Positions 36,071 to 43,435 of a DNA stretch of 49,503 bases are shown piece by piece (the first letter of the stretch is position 1; the number at the start of each line of letters is the position of its first letter). A model generated the notes under the pieces. It was given only the letters and a program-made list of their open reading frames with translations, did not search any database and was not told the origin of the DNA. The position numbers and the translations under genes are program-made. Location of the stretch: the NCBI GenBank assembly GCA_964534135.1, contig CAZHQC010000003.1, positions 1-49,503 on the forward strand, read 5' to 3'. This DNA is from JAKLQJ01 sp964534135 (GTDB taxonomy: Bacteria > Elusimicrobiota > Elusimicrobia > Elusimicrobiales > UBA9959).

Positions 36071-36619
36071 AATGTAAAGTTTATCACTCCATAGAGCCCG
36101 TGTCAACGATATAAAGGTTACACTTTGATTGAAATCAAAGGACAAATACAAAACTAAAATAATGGTAATATATCAAGGAAATAGCGCGCAAGCGCAATAG
36201 CGACATCATATTTGAATATTACAAGATAGAAGACAAGAAATAAAATATCTAAAACTGTAAAAAATTTTGTTGAGTTCAAGAATGCCCATCCCGCCACTAT
36301 TGCATCGGTGGGTAGGTAGACGGCCAAAAATTAGCCAGCCAAATGGTCAATTAATTTTGTTACAGAATTGCGCATAGTTTATTATGTGCCCTTTATGCCT
36401 ATACATTTCGGGCTAATATGTGGAGCGGTTTCCCCAAAAGCTCACGTAATTTTCCACGCTCAACGGAGTTTTTAAAACTATATTCACCAGAATGATGAAA
36501 AATGCTCTGAAGATGTACGCTTCTTATGTGAGCTTTTTGGGGTTTCAAGACTTGTTGACAAGGGAAAAGATTTATTTAAACTAAAAACCAATAATTCAAC
36601 AATGTCCTCTATGTCGTTT
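36071..36619. other. Gap holding the left family-3 element
   Basis: About 550 bp with no gene. A family-3 element occupies 36432-36542. Short remnants such as GTAGGTAGACGGCC near 36321 may be family-1 debris. The region between 36545 and 36619 lies just past the lemA stop codon and shows no clear terminator. Confidence 0.6.
36432..36542 (+). mobile_element. Family-3 element, left copy
   Basis: A 111 bp sequence has its own inverted ends: CCCCAAAAGCTCAC at the start and GTGAGCTTTTTGGGG at the end. It matches the reverse complement of 38286-38394 along its whole length with about 85% identity by eye. It shares TATTCACCAGAAT, AATGAAAAATGCTCTGAAG and GTTTTTAAAAC. It has no coding capacity. Confidence 0.85.
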
Positions 36620-37201
36620 CTATACCGTTTTTGGAAAATTGAACTTTATCTTTAAATCTTTTTTATCCTCTTCGCTAACATTGAACAACTCTTTATCTTG
36701 CATATTCAACATACCTGCAACCCACATATCCGGAATCTGACAAATTCTTATATTGTAACTATTCACTGAGTCATTATAGAACTCTCGACGATCAGCAATC
36801 TGACTTTCAATGTAACTGGTGCGATGTTGCAACTGTAAAAAATTCTGGTTTGCTTTTAAGTCTGGATAATTTTCTGCAACCGCAAAAACGTGTCTTAATA
36901 AACCACTAAGTTCTCCCTCTTTCTTTGCAGAATCAGCTGCTCCCTTGGACTGCATACAGGCAGTTCTAACTGTAGTAATCTTCTCAAATGTCTCCCTCTC
37001 ATATTTCATGTAACCTTCGCAGATATTTATCAATTTAGGTATTTCATCATGACGCTGCTTCAAAAGGACACCTATATTCGCCCAAGCTTTGTTAATATTG
37101 CGCGAAAGTGTAATCAAACCATTGTAAACTGTCACAAAATACAATACTATTCCCACGATAGAAAAAACCAGAACAGCAATAATTATTATAGTCACTATCA
37201 T
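36620..37201 (-). CDS. lemA: LemA-family membrane protein
   Basis: The 193-residue protein has one N-terminal membrane segment (IIIIAVLVFSIVGIVLYFV). A helical domain with the LemA signature follows: YNGLITLSRNINKAWANIG, LKQRHDEIPKLINICEGYM, VAENYPDLKANQNFLQLQ and ADRREFYNDSVNSYN. The function of LemA proteins is poorly known. A GAGGAGA site precedes the ATG. It lies 28 bp after the GIDE-domain gene, and both lie between two inverted family-3 elements. Confidence 0.93.
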   Translation of the reverse strand: MIVTIIIIAVLVFSIVGIVLYFVTVYNGLITLSRNINKAWANIGVLLKQRHDEIPKLINICEGYMKYERETFEKITTVRTACMQSKGAADSAKKEGELSGLLRHVFAVAENYPDLKANQNFLQLQHRTSYIESQIADRREFYNDSVNSYNIRICQIPDMWVAGMLNMQDKELFNVSEEDKKDLKIKFNFPKTV

Positions 37202-37229
37202 TTATATCTCCTCAAGCTCTTATTTAAAG

Positions 37230-38150
37230 TTAAAATCCGAACTTAACCAAAAGGTAAATCAAAGTTACAAGACTCAGTGTTGCGCCGCCATAAATACTCA
37301 GAACAGAATTATCTGACAATGTCTCGATTAATTTCTTTTCGCTTTGGTCAGAAATCATAAACATTGTTTCCGCATTTCCCTTACCGATTATTACATCTGT
37401 CGGATTTTCCACTTGGGCATTTTTTAGTGTCTCCTCAAGAACTTTTTGCTCCAACTTAGTCACAGCCAAATCCCATTCTTCCATACTTATTTCTCCATCT
37501 TTATTCAGATCCACCTCCTTCAGCTTCTGCGAATTTTCCTTCAATTCTTTTATACGCTGCATCAACCCATTCTTATGGTCCGCATTGGTATCCAGTTTCT
37601 TTGCTGAACCCATTACATAAACATTCTCTCCTGGCTTAATAACCCACTCTTGAAAATACAGGTTACGGTTACATAACAATCCTTCATAGCGTATTCCATT
37701 CTCTTTCATGAATTCTATTAAATTGTCAGGAATCCCATTTAAGATACCTTGATTGAATTCATAATTTACAGATAGAAACAATTCCACCCCCTGAGAATAT
37801 ACCATAATTTTTCCTGTTTCATCATTCAGCCAGAAAGGACAATGAAAACTATTACCAGAAGCAACCGTTACTCGTTCTCCCCTCCTCAGACCAATCCGTT
37901 TATATTCATATATTAAATATTTGTACAATACGCACTCTGTCTTTGTAAAAGGACTTTTAAAGAGAATTGTCTTTTCAACTTTACCACTAAGTTCAAGCAA
38001 ACCCATGGCCAGACCACGGACAGTAGAAGTAGGAATGTTTTCTATTAATCTTTTTCTACGCAGGCGCTTAAAACCCGAAAAGAAAAGTGTTATACCCACA
38101 CAAAAACCAACTACTGCATATTTTTCAAAGTAATCGGTGCCGTTCCTCAT
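37230..38150 (-). CDS. GIDE-domain membrane protein with an EF-hand
   Basis: The 306-residue protein has an N-terminal membrane segment (VVGFCVGITLFFSGF). A GIDE-like domain (about residues 40-180) shows LSGKVEKTILFKSPFTKTE, CVLYKYLIYEYKR and CPFWLNDETGKIMV. There is a linker with a canonical EF-hand loop at residues 214-225 (DLNKDGEISMEE: D, N, D, E, I, E in the calcium positions). A C-terminal membrane segment follows (LSIYGGATLSLVTLIYLLV). Eukaryotic GIDE proteins are E3 ligases because they also have a RING; no RING is seen here. Bacterial GIDE proteins are often paired with LemA, as in this case. Calcium binding is an inference from the loop. Confidence 0.8.
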   Translation of the reverse strand: MRNGTDYFEKYAVVGFCVGITLFFSGFKRLRRKRLIENIPTSTVRGLAMGLLELSGKVEKTILFKSPFTKTECVLYKYLIYEYKRIGLRRGERVTVASGNSFHCPFWLNDETGKIMVYSQGVELFLSVNYEFNQGILNGIPDNLIEFMKENGIRYEGLLCNRNLYFQEWVIKPGENVYVMGSAKKLDTNADHKNGLMQRIKELKENSQKLKEVDLNKDGEISMEEWDLAVTKLEQKVLEETLKNAQVENPTDVIIGKGNAETMFMISDQSEKKLIETLSDNSVLSIYGGATLSLVTLIYLLVKFGF

Positions 38151-38167
38151 ATTTCGATTTCAACCAT
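38147..38167 (-). CDS. Six-codon ORF overlapping the GIDE gene start
   Basis: AGGAG lies just before an ATG at 38167 that opens MVEIEI and ends at TGA, overlapping the GIDE gene ATG as ATGA. The GIDE ATG itself has no close ribosome-binding site. The arrangement would allow coupled translation. It may also be chance. Confidence 0.3.
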   Translation of the reverse strand: MVEIEI

Positions 38168-38285
38168 TATCTCCTAATTTTCTTTAAGTGCCCCATAATC
38201 ATCAAAATATGTAGGCAAAATATCTTCATAGTTAGCAACACCAATTTTACAATATACTGGGCACCAAACGCTCATTTTTTCTCAT

Positions 38286-38394
38286 CCCCAAAAACTAATG
38301 GAAGAAGCTTACATCTTCAGAGCATTTTTCATTATTCTGGTGAATATCGTTTTAAAAACTTCGTCAAGCGCGAAAAATTACATGAGCTTTTGGG
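38286..38394 (-). mobile_element. Family-3 element, right copy
   Basis: A 109 bp element is inverted relative to 36432-36542, with ends CCCCAAAAACT and AGCTTTTGGG. CTCAT stands directly on both sides (38281-38285 and 38395-38399), a possible 5 bp target duplication. The left copy has no equally clear flanking duplication. Confidence 0.8.
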
Positions 38395-38683
38395 CTCATC
38401 CGCTTTCTGAGTTTCAGAGAACTATTCTCATCAGACGGACAAGTTACAAACTCTAAATATCAAACTTTGAAATTCCTATACATCAAATTAATCGCCTTTC
38501 TGTCGGACCTTTTTGCTTACAAAAACAACTCTTAATTTTGTATATTTAACAATACTATGACATAGGTCATTAACAATATAAAATCTCAAGATATATTTCT
38601 TGATAACGGCAACTGGTGGAAACTATTCCTCAAGCATCGCCGCTTAATCCGTTACAGTATTATAATTAGTGGAGAACTTTATG

Positions 38684-38815
38684 CCCCCAGCACCTCTTTT
38701 ATCACACTTCGGCATAAATGCCGAAAAAATTTGTCCCACTAATTCACCACGATTTAAAGAGTGGTATGTTAAAAGAGATGGTGGAATGGACTGCGCTAAT
38801 AAAGGAATACTGGGG
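38684..38815. repeat. Hairpin-rich segment with imperfect inverted ends
   Basis: CCCCCAGCACCTCTTTTAT at the left and the complement of AATAAAGGAATACTGGGG at the right pair imperfectly. Inside, TTCGGCAT-AA-ATGCCGAA is a perfect hairpin, and CCAC/GTGG can form a second arm. The layout recalls family 2, but no second copy is seen in the window. Confidence 0.4.
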
Positions 38816-38833
38816 ACACCCATCAATAATCAA

Positions 38834-40096
38834 GTGAAAAAACAATATATACTCACTTTGGTATTCATCTTTCTAACCGGCTGCGCCACCATGCCCCCCA
38901 AACCGAAACCCGAATTAAAAAAACCTGTTAAAGAGCCCGTCAGCGTAAAAATTGGCGCGCCATTTAAACTTCTTGCAGATAAAGATATTCCCCTTTTTAT
39001 TGATACCGATAATAAAGAGAGCTTTTTTAAAGCGGCTGAGAAAAACTCAATTTATCTTGAGAGCATTAAAGATAATGAAAGATTCTATATGTTTGGAAAA
39101 AGAAAAGTAAACGCGAAACTTTTGATAGCCTCCGCCAATAAATTCATTAAAATAATAAAAGATTCAACAAATGATAAAGATTTAAATTTACAAATACTGG
39201 AAAACTTTGACATTTACCAAATGGCAGGTTCAGATGGGAAAGGGACCGTAACCTTTAGCTCTTATTATGAGCCCGTGATAGAGGCCAGCTTAACTAAGAC
39301 AGAAAAATATAAGTACCCCATTTACTCCAAACCGCCCGATATGATTTATGCCGACCTTGAAGTTTTTAATCCCAAATTCAAAGGCGAAAAAATATCCGGC
39401 AGAATAGAAGAGGGCAATCTCATCCCTTATTATAATCGCAATGAAATAGATTTTCAGAACTTATTTGCTAACAAAGGACTGGAAATAGCCTGGTTCACAA
39501 ATAGAATAGATATCATGAATTTACATATACAAGGTTCGGGAAAACTTGCCTTACCCGATGGCAAGAAAGTTAAAGCTAAATTTGCAGCCACAAACAGTTT
39601 GCATTTTAAAGGGTGGATAACTCACCTTTTAAAAATAGGGGGTTTGCAAAGAAAAGATTTAAATTATAAAAAAGCCAAACAATATATTCTTGATCATCCT
39701 GAAATTGAAGAAGAGACTCTTTCAATTAATAAAAGATATACCTTCTTCAAACTTAAGGAAGTAATAGACCCTTTGGAAGGCCCCGAAGGAACTTTCGGTT
39801 ATCCTCTTGTAGGCATGCGTTCAATTGCGACTGATGCTTCAATATTACCTTTAGGCGCTTTGGCTTATATTTCCCTTAATATGCCTAAAGTGGATGAAAC
39901 CAATAAATTTATAGGCTTAGAACCCGATTCAAGATTTGTCTTCTGCCAAGATACCGGCGGCGCCATAAAGGGCCCGGGCAGAGTGGATTTTTTTGCCGGC
40001 ACCGGCTATAAAGCCCATGTCTTTGCCAATAAACTCTGGGAAAAAGGAACACTTCATTTATTTGTGCTCAAAGAAAACAAGAGTGGAAAAATATGA
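38834..40096 (+). CDS. mltA: MltA-like lytic transglycosylase lipoprotein
   Basis: The enzyme cleaves the MurNAc-GlcNAc bond of peptidoglycan with 1,6-anhydro formation. The GTG at 38834 is chosen because it opens a lipoprotein signal peptide, KKQYILTLVFIFLTGC, with lipobox LTGC. The open frame extends 55 codons further upstream without a membrane signal. The product is about 420 residues. The MltA domain appears in FSSYYEPVIEASLTK and MNLHIQGSGKLALPDG. The C-terminal 3D domain has FCQDTGGAIKGPGRVDFFAG with the catalytic Asp. No good ribosome-binding site precedes the GTG. It overlaps the next gene, namZ, by four bases. Confidence 0.88.
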   Translation: MKKQYILTLVFIFLTGCATMPPKPKPELKKPVKEPVSVKIGAPFKLLADKDIPLFIDTDNKESFFKAAEKNSIYLESIKDNERFYMFGKRKVNAKLLIASANKFIKIIKDSTNDKDLNLQILENFDIYQMAGSDGKGTVTFSSYYEPVIEASLTKTEKYKYPIYSKPPDMIYADLEVFNPKFKGEKISGRIEEGNLIPYYNRNEIDFQNLFANKGLEIAWFTNRIDIMNLHIQGSGKLALPDGKKVKAKFAATNSLHFKGWITHLLKIGGLQRKDLNYKKAKQYILDHPEIEEETLSINKRYTFFKLKEVIDPLEGPEGTFGYPLVGMRSIATDASILPLGALAYISLNMPKVDETNKFIGLEPDSRFVFCQDTGGAIKGPGRVDFFAGTGYKAHVFANKLWEKGTLHLFVLKENKSGKI

Positions 40097-41484
40097 AAAA
40101 AATACTCCTTACCTTAATGCTATTGCCTTTAATTTCATTAACCGCAAATTCCAAGGCTATGCCGGGTGTCGTGTCACGGACTATGTCCATCAAAACGACC
40201 AAGGCTATGCCGGATGTCGTATCAGGGAGCTATGGTTGGAACAACAAACCTTTTGGTTCATCAGATGTCGAGAGTGGACTGGGCTTTCAAAGGACTGCTA
40301 CGGACACCCCTCAGCGATCAAGTTATACGAACGACCATCAGATGACCAAAGTTTTAACCGGTTTGGATATTCTTGAAAAAGAGAATTTTAAAATCCTTGA
40401 AGGAAAAAAAGTTGCCGTAATAACAAATCATTCCGCGATAAACTCAAAAGGAATAAATGCGGTTGATGTCCTGCATAAAAGTTCAAAAGTAAATCTTGTG
40501 GCCATTTTCTCCCCCGAACACGGTTTAAGAGGGAAAGAAGAAGGAGGACTTTTAATTAAAAATTCAAAAGATTCGGTAACAGGTTTGCCTATATTCAGTT
40601 TATACGGCAAAACCAAAAGACCGACAGCCAAAATGCTTGAAGGAATTGATATTTTGGTTTTTGATATTCAAGATGTGGGCGTAAGATTTTATACCTATTT
40701 AACCACTATGGGTTATGCCATGGAGGAAGCTTCCAAACTCGGCATTGAATTTGTAGTCTTGGATAGACCAAATCCCATAGGCGGCCATATTGTGGAAGGC
40801 CCCGTCTTACAAAAAAGCATTAGCGCTTTTACCGCTTATTTTCCCGTTCCCACAAGACATGGCTTAACCGCCGGTGAGATGGCCTTATTGCATAAAGACC
40901 ATATAAACCTGCGTTTAAAATTAAGCGTAATAAAAATGAAAGGCTGGAAAAGAACAACTTGGTTTGATGAAACAGGACTCGTTTGGCTTAATCCATCTCC
41001 CAATCTTCGCGAATTAAACGCTGAAATATTATATCCAGGGATTGGCTGTTTTGAAGCTACGAATGTCTCAGTTGGAAGAGGCACAAAAAATCCTTTTTTA
41101 TGGTTTGGCGCGCCTTGGATGAAGGCCAAAAAAATAGCTAAAAAACTTTCTAAGGCCAATTTACCGGGTCTAACCTTTAAATATAAAGAAAAAACTCCCG
41201 AATATAATATGTATAAAGCTGAAAATTGCAAAGGTATAGCCATAGAGATAACCGATAGAAATAAAGTGAGAGCTTTAGATATCTTTGTTTATACCGCTTA
41301 TTATTTAAGGAAATATAATTCAAAGAACTTTGAAGTGCGCGAAAAAGGCCTAGCCAGAATGATAGGTTATAATAAATTTTTAAAACTTCTCGATAAGAAA
41401 ACAAAACCTAAAAAAATCATAGCTGATTTTGAAAAAAACAATTTAGATTATAAAAATAATCTAAAAAAATATTTACTCTATTAA
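40093..41484 (+). CDS. namZ: NamZ-like exo-N-acetylmuramidase (DUF1343)
   Basis: DUF1343 enzymes such as NamZ release terminal MurNAc from peptidoglycan fragments. The 463-residue product has a signal peptide (MKKILLTLMLLPLISLTANS). Residues 21-85 are family-1 repeat sequence. The catalytic domain starts near residue 87, with VAVITNHSAINSKG, IFSPEHGLRG, LPIFSLYGKTKRPT and LVFDIQDVGVRFYTY. VVLDRPNPIGG, FPVPTRHGLTAGEM, NLRELNAEILYPG and VSVGRGT follow. The domain is complete, so the repeat forms an added linker between signal peptide and enzyme. It overlaps mltA by ATGA, pairing two peptidoglycan-degrading activities in one transcript. Confidence 0.9.
   Translation: MKKILLTLMLLPLISLTANSKAMPGVVSRTMSIKTTKAMPDVVSGSYGWNNKPFGSSDVESGLGFQRTATDTPQRSSYTNDHQMTKVLTGLDILEKENFKILEGKKVAVITNHSAINSKGINAVDVLHKSSKVNLVAIFSPEHGLRGKEEGGLLIKNSKDSVTGLPIFSLYGKTKRPTAKMLEGIDILVFDIQDVGVRFYTYLTTMGYAMEEASKLGIEFVVLDRPNPIGGHIVEGPVLQKSISAFTAYFPVPTRHGLTAGEMALLHKDHINLRLKLSVIKMKGWKRTTWFDETGLVWLNPSPNLRELNAEILYPGIGCFEATNVSVGRGTKNPFLWFGAPWMKAKKIAKKLSKANLPGLTFKYKEKTPEYNMYKAENCKGIAIEITDRNKVRALDIFVYTAYYLRKYNSKNFEVREKGLARMIGYNKFLKLLDKKTKPKKIIADFEKNNLDYKNNLKKYLLY
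40153..40347 (+). repeat. Family-1 repeat mosaic inside namZ
   Basis: The insertion is 195 bp, exactly 65 codons. A full 48 bp unit (40153-40200, KAMPGVVSRTMSIKTT) is followed by a second unit that begins KAMPDVVSGSY. It is interrupted by about 100 bp of other modules (AACAAACCTTTTGGTTCATC; TGCTACGGACACCCCTCAGC) and then closes with CCATCAGATGACC. The same modules occur between genes at 7640-7690, 8180-8215, 10630 and 48420. AAG before and AAA after flank it. Confidence 0.88.
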
Positions 41485-41536
41485 TTCCTTACTTGATTTA
41501 TACGCTTGACCAAAAACCGCAATATGTGATAAATTA

Positions 41537-41914
41537 ATGCCTATGGGAAATAAAATACTTATAGTAGACGACGATCCGGAAATATCATCTCTCGTACAAT
41601 ATGCTTTAGAAAGCGTGGGACATGAAACTAAGATTTGTGAAAATGGAAGAGATGTTGTGGACACACTCCATGAATTTAAACCAGACTTACTTGTCTTGGA
41701 CGTTATGCTTCCCGGTATTGACGGCTTTTCCCTTGCCAATGAAATAACGGAAGACGAACAATTGCTCGATATGCCCATAATAGTATTATCCGCTTTAGAG
41801 CCTTCAAGAACCATGTTTCAAAAATTTACGCAAGTAAGCGCTTTTCTCTCAAAACCGTTCAATACGGATGATTTACTTGAAGCTGTAAAAACGGCATTGG
41901 ACAATCCCGTTTAA
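41537..41914 (+). CDS. Single-domain response regulator (CheY-like)
   Basis: The 125-residue receiver domain has the acidic pocket LIVDDDPEI, phosphoacceptor Asp in LLVLDVMLPG, Ser in IIVLSALE and Lys in FLSKPFNTD. It has no output domain. The gene lies 52 bp after namZ. TTGACC (41506) and GATAAA (41528) could be its own promoter; that would leave almost no leader before the ATG pair at 41537 and 41543. No ribosome-binding site is seen, which also fits leaderless translation. Confidence 0.92.
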   Translation: MPMGNKILIVDDDPEISSLVQYALESVGHETKICENGRDVVDTLHEFKPDLLVLDVMLPGIDGFSLANEITEDEQLLDMPIIVLSALEPSRTMFQKFTQVSAFLSKPFNTDDLLEAVKTALDNPV

Positions 41915-41921
41915 GCCCTTC

Positions 41922-42794
41922 TCAAGCTAAAAAATCATTATCTATCTTTGTTGTAATATCTGTATTGTATGGGCAAACTTCCTGGCAGATGTCACAGCCA
42001 TATATATTACCGCCCAGTTTTTCTTTAATTGATAAAGGAAAATCAGTCTTACTTTGCGTGGTCCAATATGAAATACATTTATTGGCATCAAGCTTGCCGG
42101 ATTCACTTAAAGCTCCTGTCGGACAAGCCCTGATACATAAATCGCAATCAGCGCAAAGACTCTTTTGTGGCTTATCGTTTTTAAGCTTAATTGATAAAGC
42201 AATACCGCCTATAAAAAAATAACTGCCGTACTTGGAATTTATAATCAGGCTGTTTTTTCCCTGCCAGCCCAGGCCCGCGCGCTCGGATAATTTTTTTTCA
42301 AATACAGGAGAAGTATCTACAAAAACTCTTCCGTCTATTTTAGCGTCAAGAGCTTTTAATTCTTTAAGCATTATTTTGAGTTTTTTCTTTATAGTTTTAT
42401 GATAATCCCGACTTAAAGCATATCTTGAAATTTTCACCGGCATATTGTTAGCCTTACAAAAATTCAAGGCATTAGCTGAAGGAAATTTTCTTAAATTCTG
42501 TTTAAAGAAAAGAGGGTAATCATCAATCTTTAAAAGAGCGGCAGGATAATCCATGGAGGAATTCCAATATTGCCAAGAGCACAATAAAACAGACTCAGCG
42601 GGCGGATACCATTTTTTGATATCAAGCCTTTTCTCAATATTTGATTTTAAATAATTTAAATCTTCCGGAGTATTTTGTAGCAGGACTTGGAGCTCAACTG
42701 AATTATCTGATGATAAAATATTGGTTATGCCGGCCAAAGTTGCGCCATTCTTAAATGCGACAGCTTTTATTTTCTTTTCAATATCCGTCGTCAT
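41922..42794 (-). CDS. queG: Epoxyqueuosine reductase QueG
   Basis: QueG performs the last step of queuosine formation in tRNA, reducing epoxyqueuosine with a cobalamin cofactor. The N-terminal domain shows FVDTSPVFEKKLSERAGLG and WQGKNSLIINSKYGS. Two 4Fe-4S motifs follow: CADCDLCIRACPTGAL and CDICQEVCPY. The length of 290 residues is short for the family because the C-terminal HEAT-like part is missing, as in many bacteria. The gene begins directly after the birA stop codon and ends convergently with the response-regulator gene. Confidence 0.93.
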   Translation of the reverse strand: MTTDIEKKIKAVAFKNGATLAGITNILSSDNSVELQVLLQNTPEDLNYLKSNIEKRLDIKKWYPPAESVLLCSWQYWNSSMDYPAALLKIDDYPLFFKQNLRKFPSANALNFCKANNMPVKISRYALSRDYHKTIKKKLKIMLKELKALDAKIDGRVFVDTSPVFEKKLSERAGLGWQGKNSLIINSKYGSYFFIGGIALSIKLKNDKPQKSLCADCDLCIRACPTGALSESGKLDANKCISYWTTQSKTDFPLSIKEKLGGNIYGCDICQEVCPYNTDITTKIDNDFLA

Positions 42795-43421
42795 TTAACT
42801 ACTTTTATTTTCAAATTCAACCTGCCACTCGACATATTCCTTCCAAAATATCTCGAAGAAATGTTTAAGAAATTTTCCTCTGTCTTGAGCAGAACCGTTT
42901 ATTTGTTTAATGCTGACAGCGCTTGAAGATAAATTTCTGGGAATTGGATTATTTATATTAATGCCCATGCCCAGCAATATCCAATCCGCTCTTTTATCTG
43001 TTGAAGATGAATTTGTAAGCACGCCCGCTATTTTCATATATTTTTTCTTTTTTGGATAATAGGCATAAACATCATTGGGTTTTTTAACTCTGGTCTTAAT
43101 GCCATAAAAAGAAGCTAAAGCGGAAGCTATAATTTCACCTGAAAACAAACTTAACTCTTCCAAAAACCTGCATTCTATATCCGGCTTTAAAACAAGCGTC
43201 ATATATATGCCGCCCTTTTCAGAAGACCAAGTTTTTTCAAGTTGCCCCTTTCCCTCCGTTTGCTGCTCAGCAATAATAAGAGAGTTTTCCATATCAGACT
43301 CAGCTGAAATATCACGGGCCATCTCTTGAGTATTTACAGCCTCATCCACAAAAATTATTTTTCTGATACCCGGCAGGGTATCCACATTAATTTCATCAAC
43401 TTCTTTATTAACAGTCATCAT
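42795..43421 (-). CDS. birA: Biotin-protein ligase (BirA-like, no HTH)
   Basis: This enzyme attaches biotin to carboxylase carrier proteins. The product is the catalytic domain alone (208 residues), without the DNA-binding N-terminus of E. coli BirA. Motifs are IFVDEAVNTQEMAR, EGKGQLEKTWSS, IYMTLVLKP, KKPNDVY, KIAGVL and LLGMGININN. The biotin-AMP loop, usually GRGRxGR, is here GKGQLEK, which changes several conserved residues. The ATG at 43421 with GAGAGG six bases upstream is preferred to the TTG that overlaps the nadC stop. Confidence 0.85.
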   Translation of the reverse strand: MMTVNKEVDEINVDTLPGIRKIIFVDEAVNTQEMARDISAESDMENSLIIAEQQTEGKGQLEKTWSSEKGGIYMTLVLKPDIECRFLEELSLFSGEIIASALASFYGIKTRVKKPNDVYAYYPKKKKYMKIAGVLTNSSSTDKRADWILLGMGININNPIPRNLSSSAVSIKQINGSAQDRGKFLKHFFEIFWKEYVEWQVEFENKSS

Positions 43422-43435
43422 ATTAAACCTCTCTA

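Larger units (their letters stand above)
38151..38833. other. Gap between the lemA cassette and mltA
   Basis: No independent gene is supported. It contains the right family-3 element (38286-38394), a family-1 scrap near 38420-38450 (CTATTCTCATCAGACGGAC) and a hairpin-rich section at about 38670-38815. The last section is an open frame in phase with mltA, but it is not needed for mltA, which has its own signal peptide start. Confidence 0.6.

Noticed and set aside
36152..36619. Relic of a transposase gene in the left family-3 copy
   Set aside because: The 111 bp copies hold no open frame with transposase features; they are treated as non-autonomous.
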